A DNA stretch of 64,000 nucleotides from Chryseobacterium sp. CH21 (GTDB lineage: Bacteria; Bacteroidota; Bacteroidia; Flavobacteriales; Weeksellaceae), in the NCBI RefSeq assembly GCF_004119445.1, contig NZ_QICI01000041.1, positions 1-64,000 on the forward strand. The letters run 5' to 3'. This document shows, in pieces, positions 34,102-44,164 of this stretch. The stretch's first letter is position 1, and each line of letters starts with the position of its first letter. The notes under the pieces were generated by a model that had not been told where the DNA came from, ran no database searches, and saw nothing but the letters and a program-made list of their open reading frames with translations. The translations under genes were made by a program, and so were the position numbers.

Positions 34102-35023
34102 TTATTTTTTTGGAAGAAAAACCTCAGCAAGCATACATCTTGCACTTCCTCCACCATTTACTTCAATGGTATTGAGGTCAGAATAGATAATTTCGCAGTA
34201 TTTTTCAATAGCAGCTACCTGTTCTGAAGATAAAGACTGATAAGCTGTCTGGCTCATCACCAAAAATCTCTCACCGGCTTTATTTTGAACCTGAAGCATA
34301 TTTCCTGCAAACTGCTGCATCTGTTCTTCTGAAATTTCAATAATTTCTTTTCCGGAACCTTTAATCGTTTCTATTACTTTTTCTCTTTCCAGCTCATCAT
34401 CAATACAATCTAAACAGATTACGACAAATTTATCGGCTACACACATCATGACGTTGGTATGATAAATAGGAAGTCTTTCTGTCCCTACTGTCTGGAATGA
34501 ATGAAATACAACAGGAGTGAATCCGTATTTTGAGCAGAATTCTCTGAACAGTTTTTCATCCAATCTCAAAGAAACAGAACCGTAAGCAATTTTGTTATCG
34601 TGATCGAAAATCATACTTCCCGTTCCTTCCAGGAAATGTCCCTGAGTTTCCGAGAAAGACCAGTCATCTACTTCAACCACTTCAAATCCTTGAGCTTCGA
34701 TAGTTTCAATAATATCATCTCTTCTTTCCACTCTTCTGTTGGAAGCGAACATAGGATATAAAACTACTTTCCCGTCTTTATGGAAGCTTACCCAGTTGTT
34801 TGGGAATATAGAATCCGGAGTATGAGGATCCAGCGTGTCTTTTATCGTGATTACGTTAATCCCTTTTCCTCTTAGTTTTCCGACAAAAGTACTGAACTCA
34901 GCCAAAGCTTTTGACTGGATATCAGAACCTGTCTGCTCTACCTGAAATAATTATTTTTGCTGTTTCAGCGTTGTAACCGAATGCAATCGGTTCTATCATT
35001 AATACTGTATCTGTTGTTTGCAT
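34102..35023 (-). CDS. CtlX-like guanidine-group hydrolase (two frameshifts in this sequence)
   Basis: An amidinotransferase-fold hydrolase of the CtlX/arginine deiminase-related family. The main open frame shows FPNNWVSFHKDGKVVLYPMF, the active-site region TEGTGSM-like (FLEGTGSMIFD), and the catalytic Cys in GGGSARCMLAE close to the C-terminus. The N-terminal end (ATG at 35023, MQTTDTVLMIEPIAFGYN) is in other frames. Restoring one A at 34954-34958 and one C near 34944 gives AKNNYFQVEQTGSDI and a full 307-residue protein. CtlX homologues hydrolyse citrulline or related ureido/guanidino compounds. It is followed by speD after 21 nt. Confidence 0.85.
34944..34958 (-). other. Two probable 1-nt deletions in the ctlX-like gene
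   Basis: The minus-strand reading needs one more A in the run at 34954-34958 and one more C at about 34944 to pass from AETA into KNNYFQVEQTG. With both, the gene is 924 nt including stop, a multiple of three. Confidence 0.7.
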
Positions 35024-35054
35024 TTTTTATAAGTTTGAGGGTATTAGCGTATAA

Positions 35055-35550
35055 GAGTTTGAGAGTCTGAACAGCGTTTTACAAATTATTATCTTCTTTA
35101 TTCATTGAAGAAAATGAACACCACTTTTCTGACTGACTCATCATATTAACTAACATCCCTATTATTTGGTTATACTTTTTGTGCAAAATATTGTATTGCT
35201 CTTCATTCATGTAATGGCAGGCAAAAGCAAACTGAAGCCATGTTTGAGTTTCTCTTGCTTCTCCTTCTGAATCTGTAAGCTTAGCTATGAAGGATTTTTC
35301 ATATTTTCTTTTCCCCCAAGCCTCACTAATATTTGCCGTTACAGATCTTGACGATCTTCTTATCTGATCTGTAAGTGAGTAAAGTTCTTCTTTTGGAAAG
35401 GATTTTGAGAGCTCATAAATCAGCTGTGCTATTTCAAATGATTGTTGATAAACTTTTAAGTCCTGATGAAATTTGATTGTTGACATACCCAAATATTTTT
35501 TTAAAATTAAAAAAATATTCAAACCCATCAACACTCAGACTCTAAAACTC
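35055..35550. mobile_element. IVS-like element 2: inverted repeats flanking an S23/IVP gene
   Basis: The spacer between the DDAH-like gene (stop at 35585) and ctlX (start at 35023) is bounded by inverted repeats. The left GAGTTTGAGAGTCTGA (35055-35070) matches the reverse complement of 35535-35550 with one mismatch. More copies of TTTGAGAGT/ACTCTCAAA-like motifs run outward on both sides, to 35031 and 35583. One co-directional S23/IVP gene lies inside. The repeat sequence is unrelated to that of element 1 although the layout is the same. Confidence 0.5.
35079..35486 (-). CDS. Four-helix-bundle protein, S23/IVP family
   Basis: A 135-residue member of the S23/IVP family. The start MSTIKFHQDLKVYQQSFEIAQLIYEL at 35486 fits the family; an ATG 16 codons upstream is less likely. 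The core PKEELYSLTDQIRRSSRSVTANISEAWGKR and the Tyr/Glu-rich last helices are present. It shares only family-level similarity with the copy at 1971-2321, so the two did not arise from a recent local duplication. It lies between two guanidine-hydrolase genes in the same orientation and is flanked by inverted repeats. Confidence 0.88.
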   Translation of the reverse strand: MSTIKFHQDLKVYQQSFEIAQLIYELSKSFPKEELYSLTDQIRRSSRSVTANISEAWGKRKYEKSFIAKLTDSEGEARETQTWLQFAFACHYMNEEQYNILHKKYNQIIGMLVNMMSQSEKWCSFSSMNKEDNNL

Positions 35551-35584
35551 CTTCACTCTCAAATCCTAAAACTCTCACACTCAA

Positions 35585-36499
35585 TTACTCCCTAACAAGC
35601 GGCATTGTAGAGCATCTCAACAAACCACCCATTTTGGATATTTCTCTGTAAGGAATTTCTTCAACCGTCATTCCCCATTCGTTTCTTAAATGGTCGTTCA
35701 TTCTGGTGAATGCTTTGTCTGAAACCACTACATCGGGAGAAATGGAGAAAATATTCGGAAACATCTCAAACATTTCTTCATCATTGATGTGGAAACAGTT
35801 TTCTTCTCCGAAAATATCAATGATCAAACGATAATCACTTTCATCTACGAATCCATTTTTGTAGATGATACATTTGTCTTCTCCAATCGGATTAAATGTG
35901 CAATCCAAATGCAGAATCCCTTCAAACGGAACTTTATCGTTTTTCTTCAGTTCCAGATCTATAATTCTTTTCTTTGGAAAATATTCTTTTAAGATTTCAA
36001 TGGCATACTCGTTGGTTCTTGCCGTCTTATAGTTTCGGTAGTCTTCGCTGAAGCAGGTTCCGATGAAAATAAAATCATTCCACACAATTACGTCTCCGCC
36101 TTCAATATGTGCCGTTTCCGGAAGGTTAATGATCTTTCTCCATGCTACTTTCTCAAAAACGCTTTTGTATGCTTCCTGCTCGTCTGCTCTGTCTGCAATC
36201 ACATTGGAAATGATCATCTTGTCATCTATCACAAAAGCTACATCTCTGGAAAAAACCTGGTTGTAATCTTTGATGATACTTGGGCGCAGTACTTCAACGT
36301 TATACTTTTTTAAAACCGCTTCAAAAGCGTTCATTTCATTGATAATATCCTCTTCTTTAGGATAAATATTATGTTCGATTGAGTAATATGACTTGGCGTC
36401 ATAACTTTCCTCTAGTGTGGGAACGGCTCCCAATGAATTAGGCTGGCCTAGAACTACTGACTTCAGCCTACCCGTTTCGTTTTTAATGTTTAGTCTCAT
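35585..36499 (-). CDS. Dimethylarginine dimethylaminohydrolase/arginine deiminase-like protein
   Basis: A 304-residue amidinotransferase-fold enzyme. Features seen are the N-terminal ETGRLKSVVLGQPNS, the substrate-guanidine acidic site in FSRDVAFVID, the catalytic-His region AHIEGGDVIVWNDFIFIG, and the nucleophile Cys in MGGLLRCSTMPL at the C-terminus. This set fits hydrolases that remove or modify the guanidine group of arginine or methylated arginine; the exact substrate is not predictable. It starts a minus-strand run that continues through ctlX and speD. Confidence 0.86.
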   Translation of the reverse strand: MRLNIKNETGRLKSVVLGQPNSLGAVPTLEESYDAKSYYSIEHNIYPKEEDIINEMNAFEAVLKKYNVEVLRPSIIKDYNQVFSRDVAFVIDDKMIISNVIADRADEQEAYKSVFEKVAWRKIINLPETAHIEGGDVIVWNDFIFIGTCFSEDYRNYKTARTNEYAIEILKEYFPKKRIIDLELKKNDKVPFEGILHLDCTFNPIGEDKCIIYKNGFVDESDYRLIIDIFGEENCFHINDEEMFEMFPNIFSISPDVVVSDKAFTRMNDHLRNEWGMTVEEIPYREISKMGGLLRCSTMPLVRE

Positions 36500-36788
36500 A
36501 AAGATTTATGCAATACTACAAATATAAGTAAAGGTCGCTACCTATAAAACTTTTGGATTGCTTTCTCCTTATAATTTTCTCTAGTAATCCGGTTCTTCTG
36601 GATGACAGTTTTATTACAGTTATTTTATCCGGATAATACAACAAATACAGAAAATACAACTATCTGATTCTCACTTACAATTTCACCTTACGCAATTACT
36701 GTTGAAATGTACGTACTTACTTAATGTAGCTGGTCTCATTTTCTGTGTACCATTATATTCGCAATACTAATCTTAAATCTTATTTATT

Positions 36789-37286
36789 ATGAAAAAGATC
36801 CTTACATTTTTTTTTACCGTATTATTTACCGTAATATCAGTAACCAGTTTATGGGCACAGAAATCTTTTAGCGTCAAATATGTAGGTGAAGCTAGTCTTA
36901 GCAGTTCTCCACCTAATCATATTAAAGTGGAGGCTGATTATGATCGTCATTATCATATTGTTTCACCTCCTTACAGTTCTACACAGACCACTCATGTTCT
37001 TGAAAGCAAGTATATCACCAACGGAACAACTGTCGCTTATCTTTCTCCTTCGACTCCCAGTCCAGGTACAGGTCAGACTTTTGAACTGTTCCATTTAAAA
37101 GTAACCTGGAATACTCTACAAAATGGATTTCCAATTTCAAGGGTCTATACCTTTAATGATTTACAGATTCTCTCTGTCAATAACGGGAATGAAGTAGACC
37201 TCACGATACAAGGGGCCAGAATACGTCTAAAGGAGATCAGTTCAGGAAACCATTTTCTTTATCAGGTTACGCTCACCACCTACTAA
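36789..37286 (+). CDS. Secreted hypothetical protein
   Basis: A 165-residue protein with a clear signal peptide (cleavage near SLWAQ). The rest is beta-strand-like with alternating polar and hydrophobic residues, a Ser/Pro-rich stretch (SPSTPSPGTGQ), and no cysteine pairs. I recognise no family. It is isolated, with a 289-nt spacer upstream that holds no clear gene or terminator and 231 nt downstream before the GG-leader peptide gene. Confidence 0.6.
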   Translation: MKKILTFFFTVLFTVISVTSLWAQKSFSVKYVGEASLSSSPPNHIKVEADYDRHYHIVSPPYSSTQTTHVLESKYITNGTTVAYLSPSTPSPGTGQTFELFHLKVTWNTLQNGFPISRVYTFNDLQILSVNNGNEVDLTIQGARIRLKEISSGNHFLYQVTLTTY

Positions 37287-37517
37287 GCAAGCTGATACTG
37301 TTTCCTCACAAAAAATAAGCTCCGCTTTTACAGGTAGGATTTGTTTTTTAATTTTTCAAAAAAATGACTGACATCATTTATCTACAATCTACTATTTTTC
37401 ATATACATACAAACACAATTTTTGGTTACATTTAAAAATAAAGTCCTATATTAGTGATATAATTTTCGCGAAATTATAACCCATAAAACTTAACTATTAA
37501 CACCAAAAATCAAAGTC

Positions 37518-37682
37518 ATGAACAAGAACATTAAAGTGCTAAAACACGCACAAAAACTAGGTAGAGATCAACAAAAATCAATAACAGGCGGAATCGGACC
37601 TACAAGACCAAGATACTGCTGTGAATGGGATGCTGATGGAAAATGTATCATCTGGACATGTGGAAATTGTGTATGCCCATAA
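37518..37682 (+). CDS. GG-leader, cysteine-rich bacteriocin-like peptide
   Basis: A 54-residue precursor, MNKNIKVLKHAQKLGRDQQK... ending in SITGG and then a 29-residue core. The leader has the K/L-rich amphipathic pattern and double glycine (residues 24-25) of peptides processed by C39-peptidase ABC exporters. The core is rich in Cys (six: at 34, 35, 43, 48, 51 and 53) and Trp, allowing three disulfides. Similar leaders occur in short peptides of Chryseobacterium relatives annotated as bacteriocin-like. No exporter or immunity gene lies next to it. A terminator follows at 37692. Confidence 0.7.
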   Translation: MNKNIKVLKHAQKLGRDQQKSITGGIGPTRPRYCCEWDADGKCIIWTCGNCVCP

Positions 37683-37691
37683 TAAAAAACG

Positions 37692-37717
37692 AAAACCTGC
37701 TTTATCAAGCAGGTTTT
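37692..37717. terminator. Bidirectional terminator between the peptide and receptor genes
   Basis: A perfect 11-bp stem AAAACCTGCTT/AAGCAGGTTTT with a TATC loop, 9 nt past the peptide stop and directly before the stop codon of the convergent receptor gene. Its arms end in T runs on both strands. Confidence 0.9.
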
Positions 37718-37718
37718 C

Positions 37719-39896
37719 TTATCTTGTTCTGTTTTCTTCTTCTGTTTTCTGAGTTTCCTTTACCTGATATTTTGAACTTCCTATCGTATAACTGAGTGAA
37801 AATATCAGCCTGCTGCTGTCCCACCAATGGGTAAAACGGTTATCCATAATCTGCTTATGCCTGAATTCCAACCTCTGTTCATATGAATCCAGCAGATTAT
37901 TAAATCCGATCTTAGTATTCAGTTTATTATCAAACCATGACTTCTGTAATGATACATCTACCGTATATCTTGGTTTAATGATGTAAAGGCTATTCCCCGT
38001 TTTAGATTCATAAGTAGCAAAGACATTTACCGTAAATCCTTTGGGAAGTGAAAATACCTGATTGAGTCTCAGCTCATAATTATAGATATTCAATGCAAAG
38101 ACTTCCTCCATATAAGGTCTGAATTCATAATTGTAATATCCTGCAATCTGGCTGGTGATATTCCACCATTTTGTAATCCTGACCGGAAAACTTGTTTCCA
38201 GAATTGCAAAATTCCGATAGGGAAGATTGGTTCCCAAATATTCCAGAACATTCGTTTCCGGATTATAGAGAGGATAGCGGGTCATCACATCTTTTTCTTT
38301 TCCTACAGTAAAGCTTGTAATCCAGTTTTTATGCCGATAGGTTGCTTTGATTTGGCTGGTAAAAGAAGGCAATAGATAAGGATTTCCTATCCAGTAATTT
38401 AACGGACTGAAATAAAACCGGAACGGATTAAGTTGTGAGAAAACCGGTCTTGTTATTCTTCTGCTGTAAGAAAGAGACAACTCATTGAAAGCATTAAAGG
38501 TATACGATGCACTTAGAGACGGCAGCCATTTCAGATAGTTTCTGGAAACAACAGAATCCAAAGTAACGGTCTTGGAAATACTGCTTGTATTTTCAAACCT
38601 TAATCCTGCGTTGATTTGAAATTTCCCCATTTTTTGTCTGTAAGACACATATCCAGCCCATATTTTTTCTTTGTATGAAAATATATTACTCCGGGTAGGA
38701 TCAAAGACAAACTGGTTTCCTGCTGATAATGTATCATATCTGATATTATTATTGGTATCAGAATGACTGTATTTAACACCTGCTTCAATATCGGTGTTAT
38801 TTATTTTTTGAGAAGCATCTATCTGGGCGGTATGGATATTAATTTTATTAAAAAGGTCAGATTTCCAATAGGAAAGTACATTCGCTGTCCCATGATCTTT
38901 ATTGATAAAATCATCATTCTGTTTATTATTAACCGAAAGATAGTTTCCTAAAAAACTGATTTTAAATCCTTTGTTCTGGAAAGAATAATCTGCTGTTATT
39001 CCATAATTGTTCTGGCTGTAAGCTGTAGGATTCCCGCTGGCAGTATTTACTACCACATTAGTTTCACTTTGATCTGTTGTATATAATGATCCGTTGCGTA
39101 TTCGGTCAATGTTCCGGAAGTTTCCTCTTAAATTGAGTCCGAATCTGTTTTTATCATTCAGTCTGAAATCAGCACCTGCCTGCAGATTATAAACCTTTCC
39201 AAAGTCTTCCTGATAAGTACGGGTACGCATGATATTTGTATTTGCCAAACGCTGTAAAGCATGATAACGATAGGTTGAAATTCCTTCATTGTAACCTGTC
39301 TGTACACTGTAGGTCACTTTTCCGGTATGATAAGAGATATTTACTGCATTTTCACGGGAGTTGAATCTATTAATGTATACATTCCCGTTATAGCCTAATT
39401 TCCATCCAAGACTGATATTCTTTTTGAGTTTAATATCAATAACTCCTTTAAATTCTGCATCATACTTCGAAGACGGATTGGTATTTACCTCCACAGATTC
39501 TACCATTTCGGGAGATAAAGACCGTAAATAAGCCTGCAATTCCTGATTACTCATGACGACAGGTTTTCCATCAATCAGAATGGCAGGTGTAATTCTTCCT
39601 CCAACAAAGATTCCGTCTTCCTGGTCAACTGTAACACCAGGAGTCTTTCTCAGGACATCAAGAAGATGAGTGGAGGTTTTAAAATCTCTGTTTCCGGCAA
39701 CAGACAACACAAGATTACCATCACTCATTTTCATCTTTCTGGGAGCAGACTGAATGATAACTTCTGAGATATTTGTTGTGGAAGATTTTGCCTCAGCCAG
39801 AGAATCCTGAACTTTTGCTTTTACAACACCCTGCTGTGCTTTTCCAAAGAATAACAGAAAAAACAGGAATAGCAAGAACCATAATTTAACGATCAT
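37719..39896 (-). CDS. Outer-membrane beta-barrel receptor (TonB-dependent-like)
   Basis: A 725-residue outer-membrane protein with a signal peptide ending at KAQQ. A plug-like domain follows (STHLLDVLRKTPGVTVDQEDGIFVGGRITPAILIDGKPV, then PSSKYDAEFKGVIDIKLKK) and a long beta-barrel to the end. It belongs to the same broad family as the tandem pair at 20402-24961 but is only distantly similar. It is convergent with the GG-leader peptide gene and followed upstream (80 nt) by an AraC-type regulator on the same strand. Ligand unknown. Confidence 0.85.
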   Translation of the reverse strand: MIVKLWFLLFLFFLLFFGKAQQGVVKAKVQDSLAEAKSSTTNISEVIIQSAPRKMKMSDGNLVLSVAGNRDFKTSTHLLDVLRKTPGVTVDQEDGIFVGGRITPAILIDGKPVVMSNQELQAYLRSLSPEMVESVEVNTNPSSKYDAEFKGVIDIKLKKNISLGWKLGYNGNVYINRFNSRENAVNISYHTGKVTYSVQTGYNEGISTYRYHALQRLANTNIMRTRTYQEDFGKVYNLQAGADFRLNDKNRFGLNLRGNFRNIDRIRNGSLYTTDQSETNVVVNTASGNPTAYSQNNYGITADYSFQNKGFKISFLGNYLSVNNKQNDDFINKDHGTANVLSYWKSDLFNKINIHTAQIDASQKINNTDIEAGVKYSHSDTNNNIRYDTLSAGNQFVFDPTRSNIFSYKEKIWAGYVSYRQKMGKFQINAGLRFENTSSISKTVTLDSVVSRNYLKWLPSLSASYTFNAFNELSLSYSRRITRPVFSQLNPFRFYFSPLNYWIGNPYLLPSFTSQIKATYRHKNWITSFTVGKEKDVMTRYPLYNPETNVLEYLGTNLPYRNFAILETSFPVRITKWWNITSQIAGYYNYEFRPYMEEVFALNIYNYELRLNQVFSLPKGFTVNVFATYESKTGNSLYIIKPRYTVDVSLQKSWFDNKLNTKIGFNNLLDSYEQRLEFRHKQIMDNRFTHWWDSSRLIFSLSYTIGSSKYQVKETQKTEEENRTR

Positions 39897-39976
39897 AAAT
39901 TTTAAATTTTATGAAATCAAAAGTATCGGCTTGCTGTAATATTACGGTTTTGAAATTGAAATTCCGCAGTACTGAA

Positions 39977-41038
39977 TTATAAATTTGAACTCTGAAACCT
40001 AGGTTCAGTAAGGGTTTGAGACTGTTTATACAAAAGAGGTGTTGTATTTTTTATTTTTTTGAAAGTTGAAAAGAAAGTTGATTTGGAATTGAATCCCACT
40101 TCATAGCCTATCTCTTCAATTTTCAGATAAGAACCATTTTCTATTTTTTCACAAGCTTCATTGATCCTGTATTCATTGATGCAGGTAGCAAAACTTTTCC
40201 CCAAATTATCATTCAGCAGCTGAGAAAGCTGGTGAGAAGAGATGTTCATTTTGGAGGCAAGATCACTCAATTTTAAATTCGGATTTTTATAGAGCTCTTC
40301 TGTATCCATTAATCTTTCTAATTTTGATACAAAACCATCAGCCTGTTCTCCGGAAATCTTTTTATTGGAATATTTTTCTGTTTCTTTTACCGGAAGCTGT
40401 TGGTATTTTTTATTAAATAAAATCAAAAAGTTGGCATACAGTACAAACGAAAACACAAGGCTTCCTCCTGCACAGTAAATTTGTAGCCAGCCTGTAGAAA
40501 TCAACTGGTAACTCAAAAATATAATCACATTGCTGACCAGAATCGGGAGTACAAAGTTATTGGGACTTTTATGATTCTGTTTATGTAAAATATAATACTG
40601 ATAGACCGTAAGAAATACAAATACAGACCAAACAGCATAGATAAAAGTAGCAAAATAGTTATCCCATGTAATGGGAAACACCAGATATAATACCCCGACA
40701 ACTCCTAAGATAAGGGTTAATATCCCGAACCATTTCTGACAGTTCTTCCAATCAAACTGATCCTGCTGGAAGGAAGATTTCACATAATAATATAAAGCCG
40801 GTCCAGCAAAAAATAAGGCTGATAGTCCTAAATGTGCTATAATTCTGGGTAAATCGGGATAAAAATAAAAACATACAGAAACCACTACTCTTGAGCTTAA
40901 CATTAAGAGAAGAATTCCGAGGAAAAAATCCGGGAGATATTTCAGTTTTTTAACAAACAACAAATAAATGCCCAGCAGAAGTCCGTTGAATGCTCCTACT
41001 GCGCTGAAGAAAAATAACATCTGTTGTCCGAAAGTCAT
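39977..41038 (-). CDS. Membrane-anchored AraC-family transcriptional regulator
   Basis: A 353-residue protein with about seven membrane helices in residues 1-215 and a C-terminal AraC-type helix-turn-helix domain. The first recognition region is LKLSDLASKMNISSHQLSQLLND and the second is EEIGYEVGFNSKSTFFSTFKKIKNTTPLLYK. This 7TM-AraC architecture is frequent in Bacteroidetes and suggests sensing in or through the membrane. The neighbouring receptor gene, 80 nt downstream, is the natural target or co-regulated partner. Confidence 0.88.
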   Translation of the reverse strand: MTFGQQMLFFFSAVGAFNGLLLGIYLLFVKKLKYLPDFFLGILLLMLSSRVVVSVCFYFYPDLPRIIAHLGLSALFFAGPALYYYVKSSFQQDQFDWKNCQKWFGILTLILGVVGVLYLVFPITWDNYFATFIYAVWSVFVFLTVYQYYILHKQNHKSPNNFVLPILVSNVIIFLSYQLISTGWLQIYCAGGSLVFSFVLYANFLILFNKKYQQLPVKETEKYSNKKISGEQADGFVSKLERLMDTEELYKNPNLKLSDLASKMNISSHQLSQLLNDNLGKSFATCINEYRINEACEKIENGSYLKIEEIGYEVGFNSKSTFFSTFKKIKNTTPLLYKQSQTLTEPRFQSSNL

Positions 41039-41216
41039 TGGGTATTAATTTTTTACAGTAGTAAATTTAATCAAATTATTATATTCGATTTCGCAAAATA
41101 ACTGAAAATATTAAAAATTGATACTCAGAAGTGTTTTCCTTTACATTACGATCCGTTTTCCGGTCTTTTAAAGATAAGTGATTTTACGATGGAAATAATA
41201 TGACCATTTTAAAAAT

Positions 41217-41248
41217 AAAGAATCCCAAAGCAAGCTTTGGGATTCTTT
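41217..41248 (-). terminator. Terminator after gltA
   Basis: A 15-bp perfect inverted repeat (AAAGAATCCCAAAGC / GCTTTGGGATTCTTT) followed on the minus strand by TTTATTTTTAAA. It starts 18 nt past the gltA stop. Confidence 0.9.
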
Positions 41249-41265
41249 TATAGTATAAGCAAATA

Positions 41266-42551
41266 TTATCTGCTTGCGATGTCGATGTAGTTTCTTTCCT
41301 GAGCACCTTGGTAAACCTGTCTTGGTCTTCCGATTGGGTCTCCTTTCAGTCTCATTTCTTTCCACTGAGAAATCCATCCCGGAAGTCTTCCTAATGCAAA
41401 CATTACAGTAAACATTTCTGTAGGAATTCCTAATGCTCTGTAGATGATTCCTGAATAGAAGTCTACGTTTGGATATAGTTTTCTTTCTACGAAGTACTCA
41501 TCTTCAAGAGCTACTCTTTCTAACTGCATTGCAATGTCAAGAGCTTTATCCTGAATACCAAGCGCAGTAAGGATATCATCAGCAGCTTTCTTGATAATTT
41601 TCGCTCTTGGGTCGAAGTTTTTGTATACTCTGTGTCCGAATCCCATTAGACGGAAGCTATCTCCTTTATCTTTAGCTTTAGCAACATATTTAGATACGTC
41701 ACCACCATCTTTTTCGATAAGCTCAAGCATTTCGATTACCGCTTGGTTAGCACCACCGTGAAGTGGTCCCCAAAGTGCAGATACTCCAGCAGAGATAGAA
41801 GCGAAAAGACCTGTGTGAGCAGAACCTACCATTCTTACTGTAGAAGTAGAACAGTTTTGTTCGTGGTCTGCGTGAAGGATTAATAATTTATCTAAAGCAT
41901 TCACTACTACCGGATCGATTTCGAAATCAGCGTTTGGTAGTCTGAATGCCATTTTGTAGAAATTCTCTACGTAATTTAGGTTGTTATCCCCGTGGTTTAA
42001 TGGTAAACCTTGAGTTTTTCTGTACGTCCAAGCACAAAGGTGAGAGAACTTAGCGATCATAAGCTCAGCAGCATGATCCATTTCTTCTTTAGAGTTTACG
42101 TTTACTGCTTTTGGGTTGAAAGCTGTCAAAGCAGAAGTTAAAGAAGATAAAACTCCCATCGGGTGAGCAGAACGAGGAAAAACATCAATGATTTTTTCAT
42201 TTCGTCTGCGATGAAGTTATATTTTTTAATATTGTTGTCGAATGAAGTAAACTGATCCTGAGTAGGTAATTCTCCATGTAATAAAAGATACATTACTTCA
42301 GTGAAGTTAGATTTTTCAGCAATCTGCTCGATTGGATAACCTCTGTAGAATAATTCTCCTTTATCTCCGTCTAAGTAAGTGATGTCGCTAATAGTAGCTC
42401 CTGTATTTTTGTAACCTAAATCCAGAGTGATCAAACCTGTCTGGTCTCTTAATTTTGAAATATCAATCCCTCTGTCTCCGATAGTACTATCCACGATTGG
42501 ATATTCATATGAATTACCGTCGTAATTCAATATTACTTTGTTGTCTGACAT
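41266..42551 (-). CDS. gltA: Citrate synthase (frameshifted in this sequence)
   Basis: Type II citrate synthase, first enzyme of the TCA cycle. The N-terminal frame (from 42551, MSDNKVILNYDGNSYEYPIV...) runs well until IADEMKK, then reads out of frame. The rest (GVLSSLTSALTAFNPKAV..., with the catalytic-His regions LILHADHEQNCSTSTVRMVGS and GPLHGGANQAVIEML, and the Asp segment GRPRQVYQG at the end) is in another frame to 41266. One more T in the run at 42192-42197 gives KKIIDVFPRSAHPMGVL and a 428-residue enzyme, the normal size. It lies 84 nt downstream of eno. Confidence 0.93.
42192..42197 (-). other. Site of a probable 1-nt deletion in gltA
   Basis: A run of six T on the plus strand (six A in the gene). 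Seven would restore the conserved sequence MKKIIDVFPRSAHPMG across the break. Confidence 0.8.
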
Positions 42552-42592
42552 TATTTATTTATTTTTTTTAAATATACCACTTTCCATAAAAT

Positions 42593-42620
42593 ACGGCAAA
42601 CAAAAATTATCGCTTGCCGT
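42593..42620 (-). terminator. Hairpin between eno and gltA
   Basis: A 7-bp stem ACGGCAA/TTGCCGT with a 14-nt loop in the 84-nt gap. On the minus strand it is followed by ATTTTATGG rather than a strong T run, so it may be a weak terminator or attenuator between the two genes. Confidence 0.45.
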
Positions 42621-42635
42621 TATTTATAAATTCAA

Positions 42636-43931
<1,296 letters not shown>

Positions 43932-43949
43932 TTATTTTTTTTGTTTAGA

Positions 43950-43957
43950 CAAATTTA
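43950..43957 (-). promoter_or_regulatory. Candidate -7 box (TAAATTTG) of eno
   Basis: On the minus strand TAAATTTG fits TAnnTTTG and ends 21 nt before the eno start codon. No clear -33 TTG is seen at the usual distance. Confidence 0.45.
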
Positions 43958-44164
43958 ATCAAAATTTAACTTTCAGGGGTATTTCGAGGGATTTTTTTGA
44001 GATAAATCCGAGTTAAATTTTAGTTAATTTATATTATGATAATTCTACAATTTCTTAGCAAAAGATCAGCGATTTAAAATGAGAAAATAATGCTTTTAAA
44101 ACTCTTAGTTTTTGAATAATTTTTGACGTTAGAATTTCAAATTTCTATGATTTTTTTATAACCC

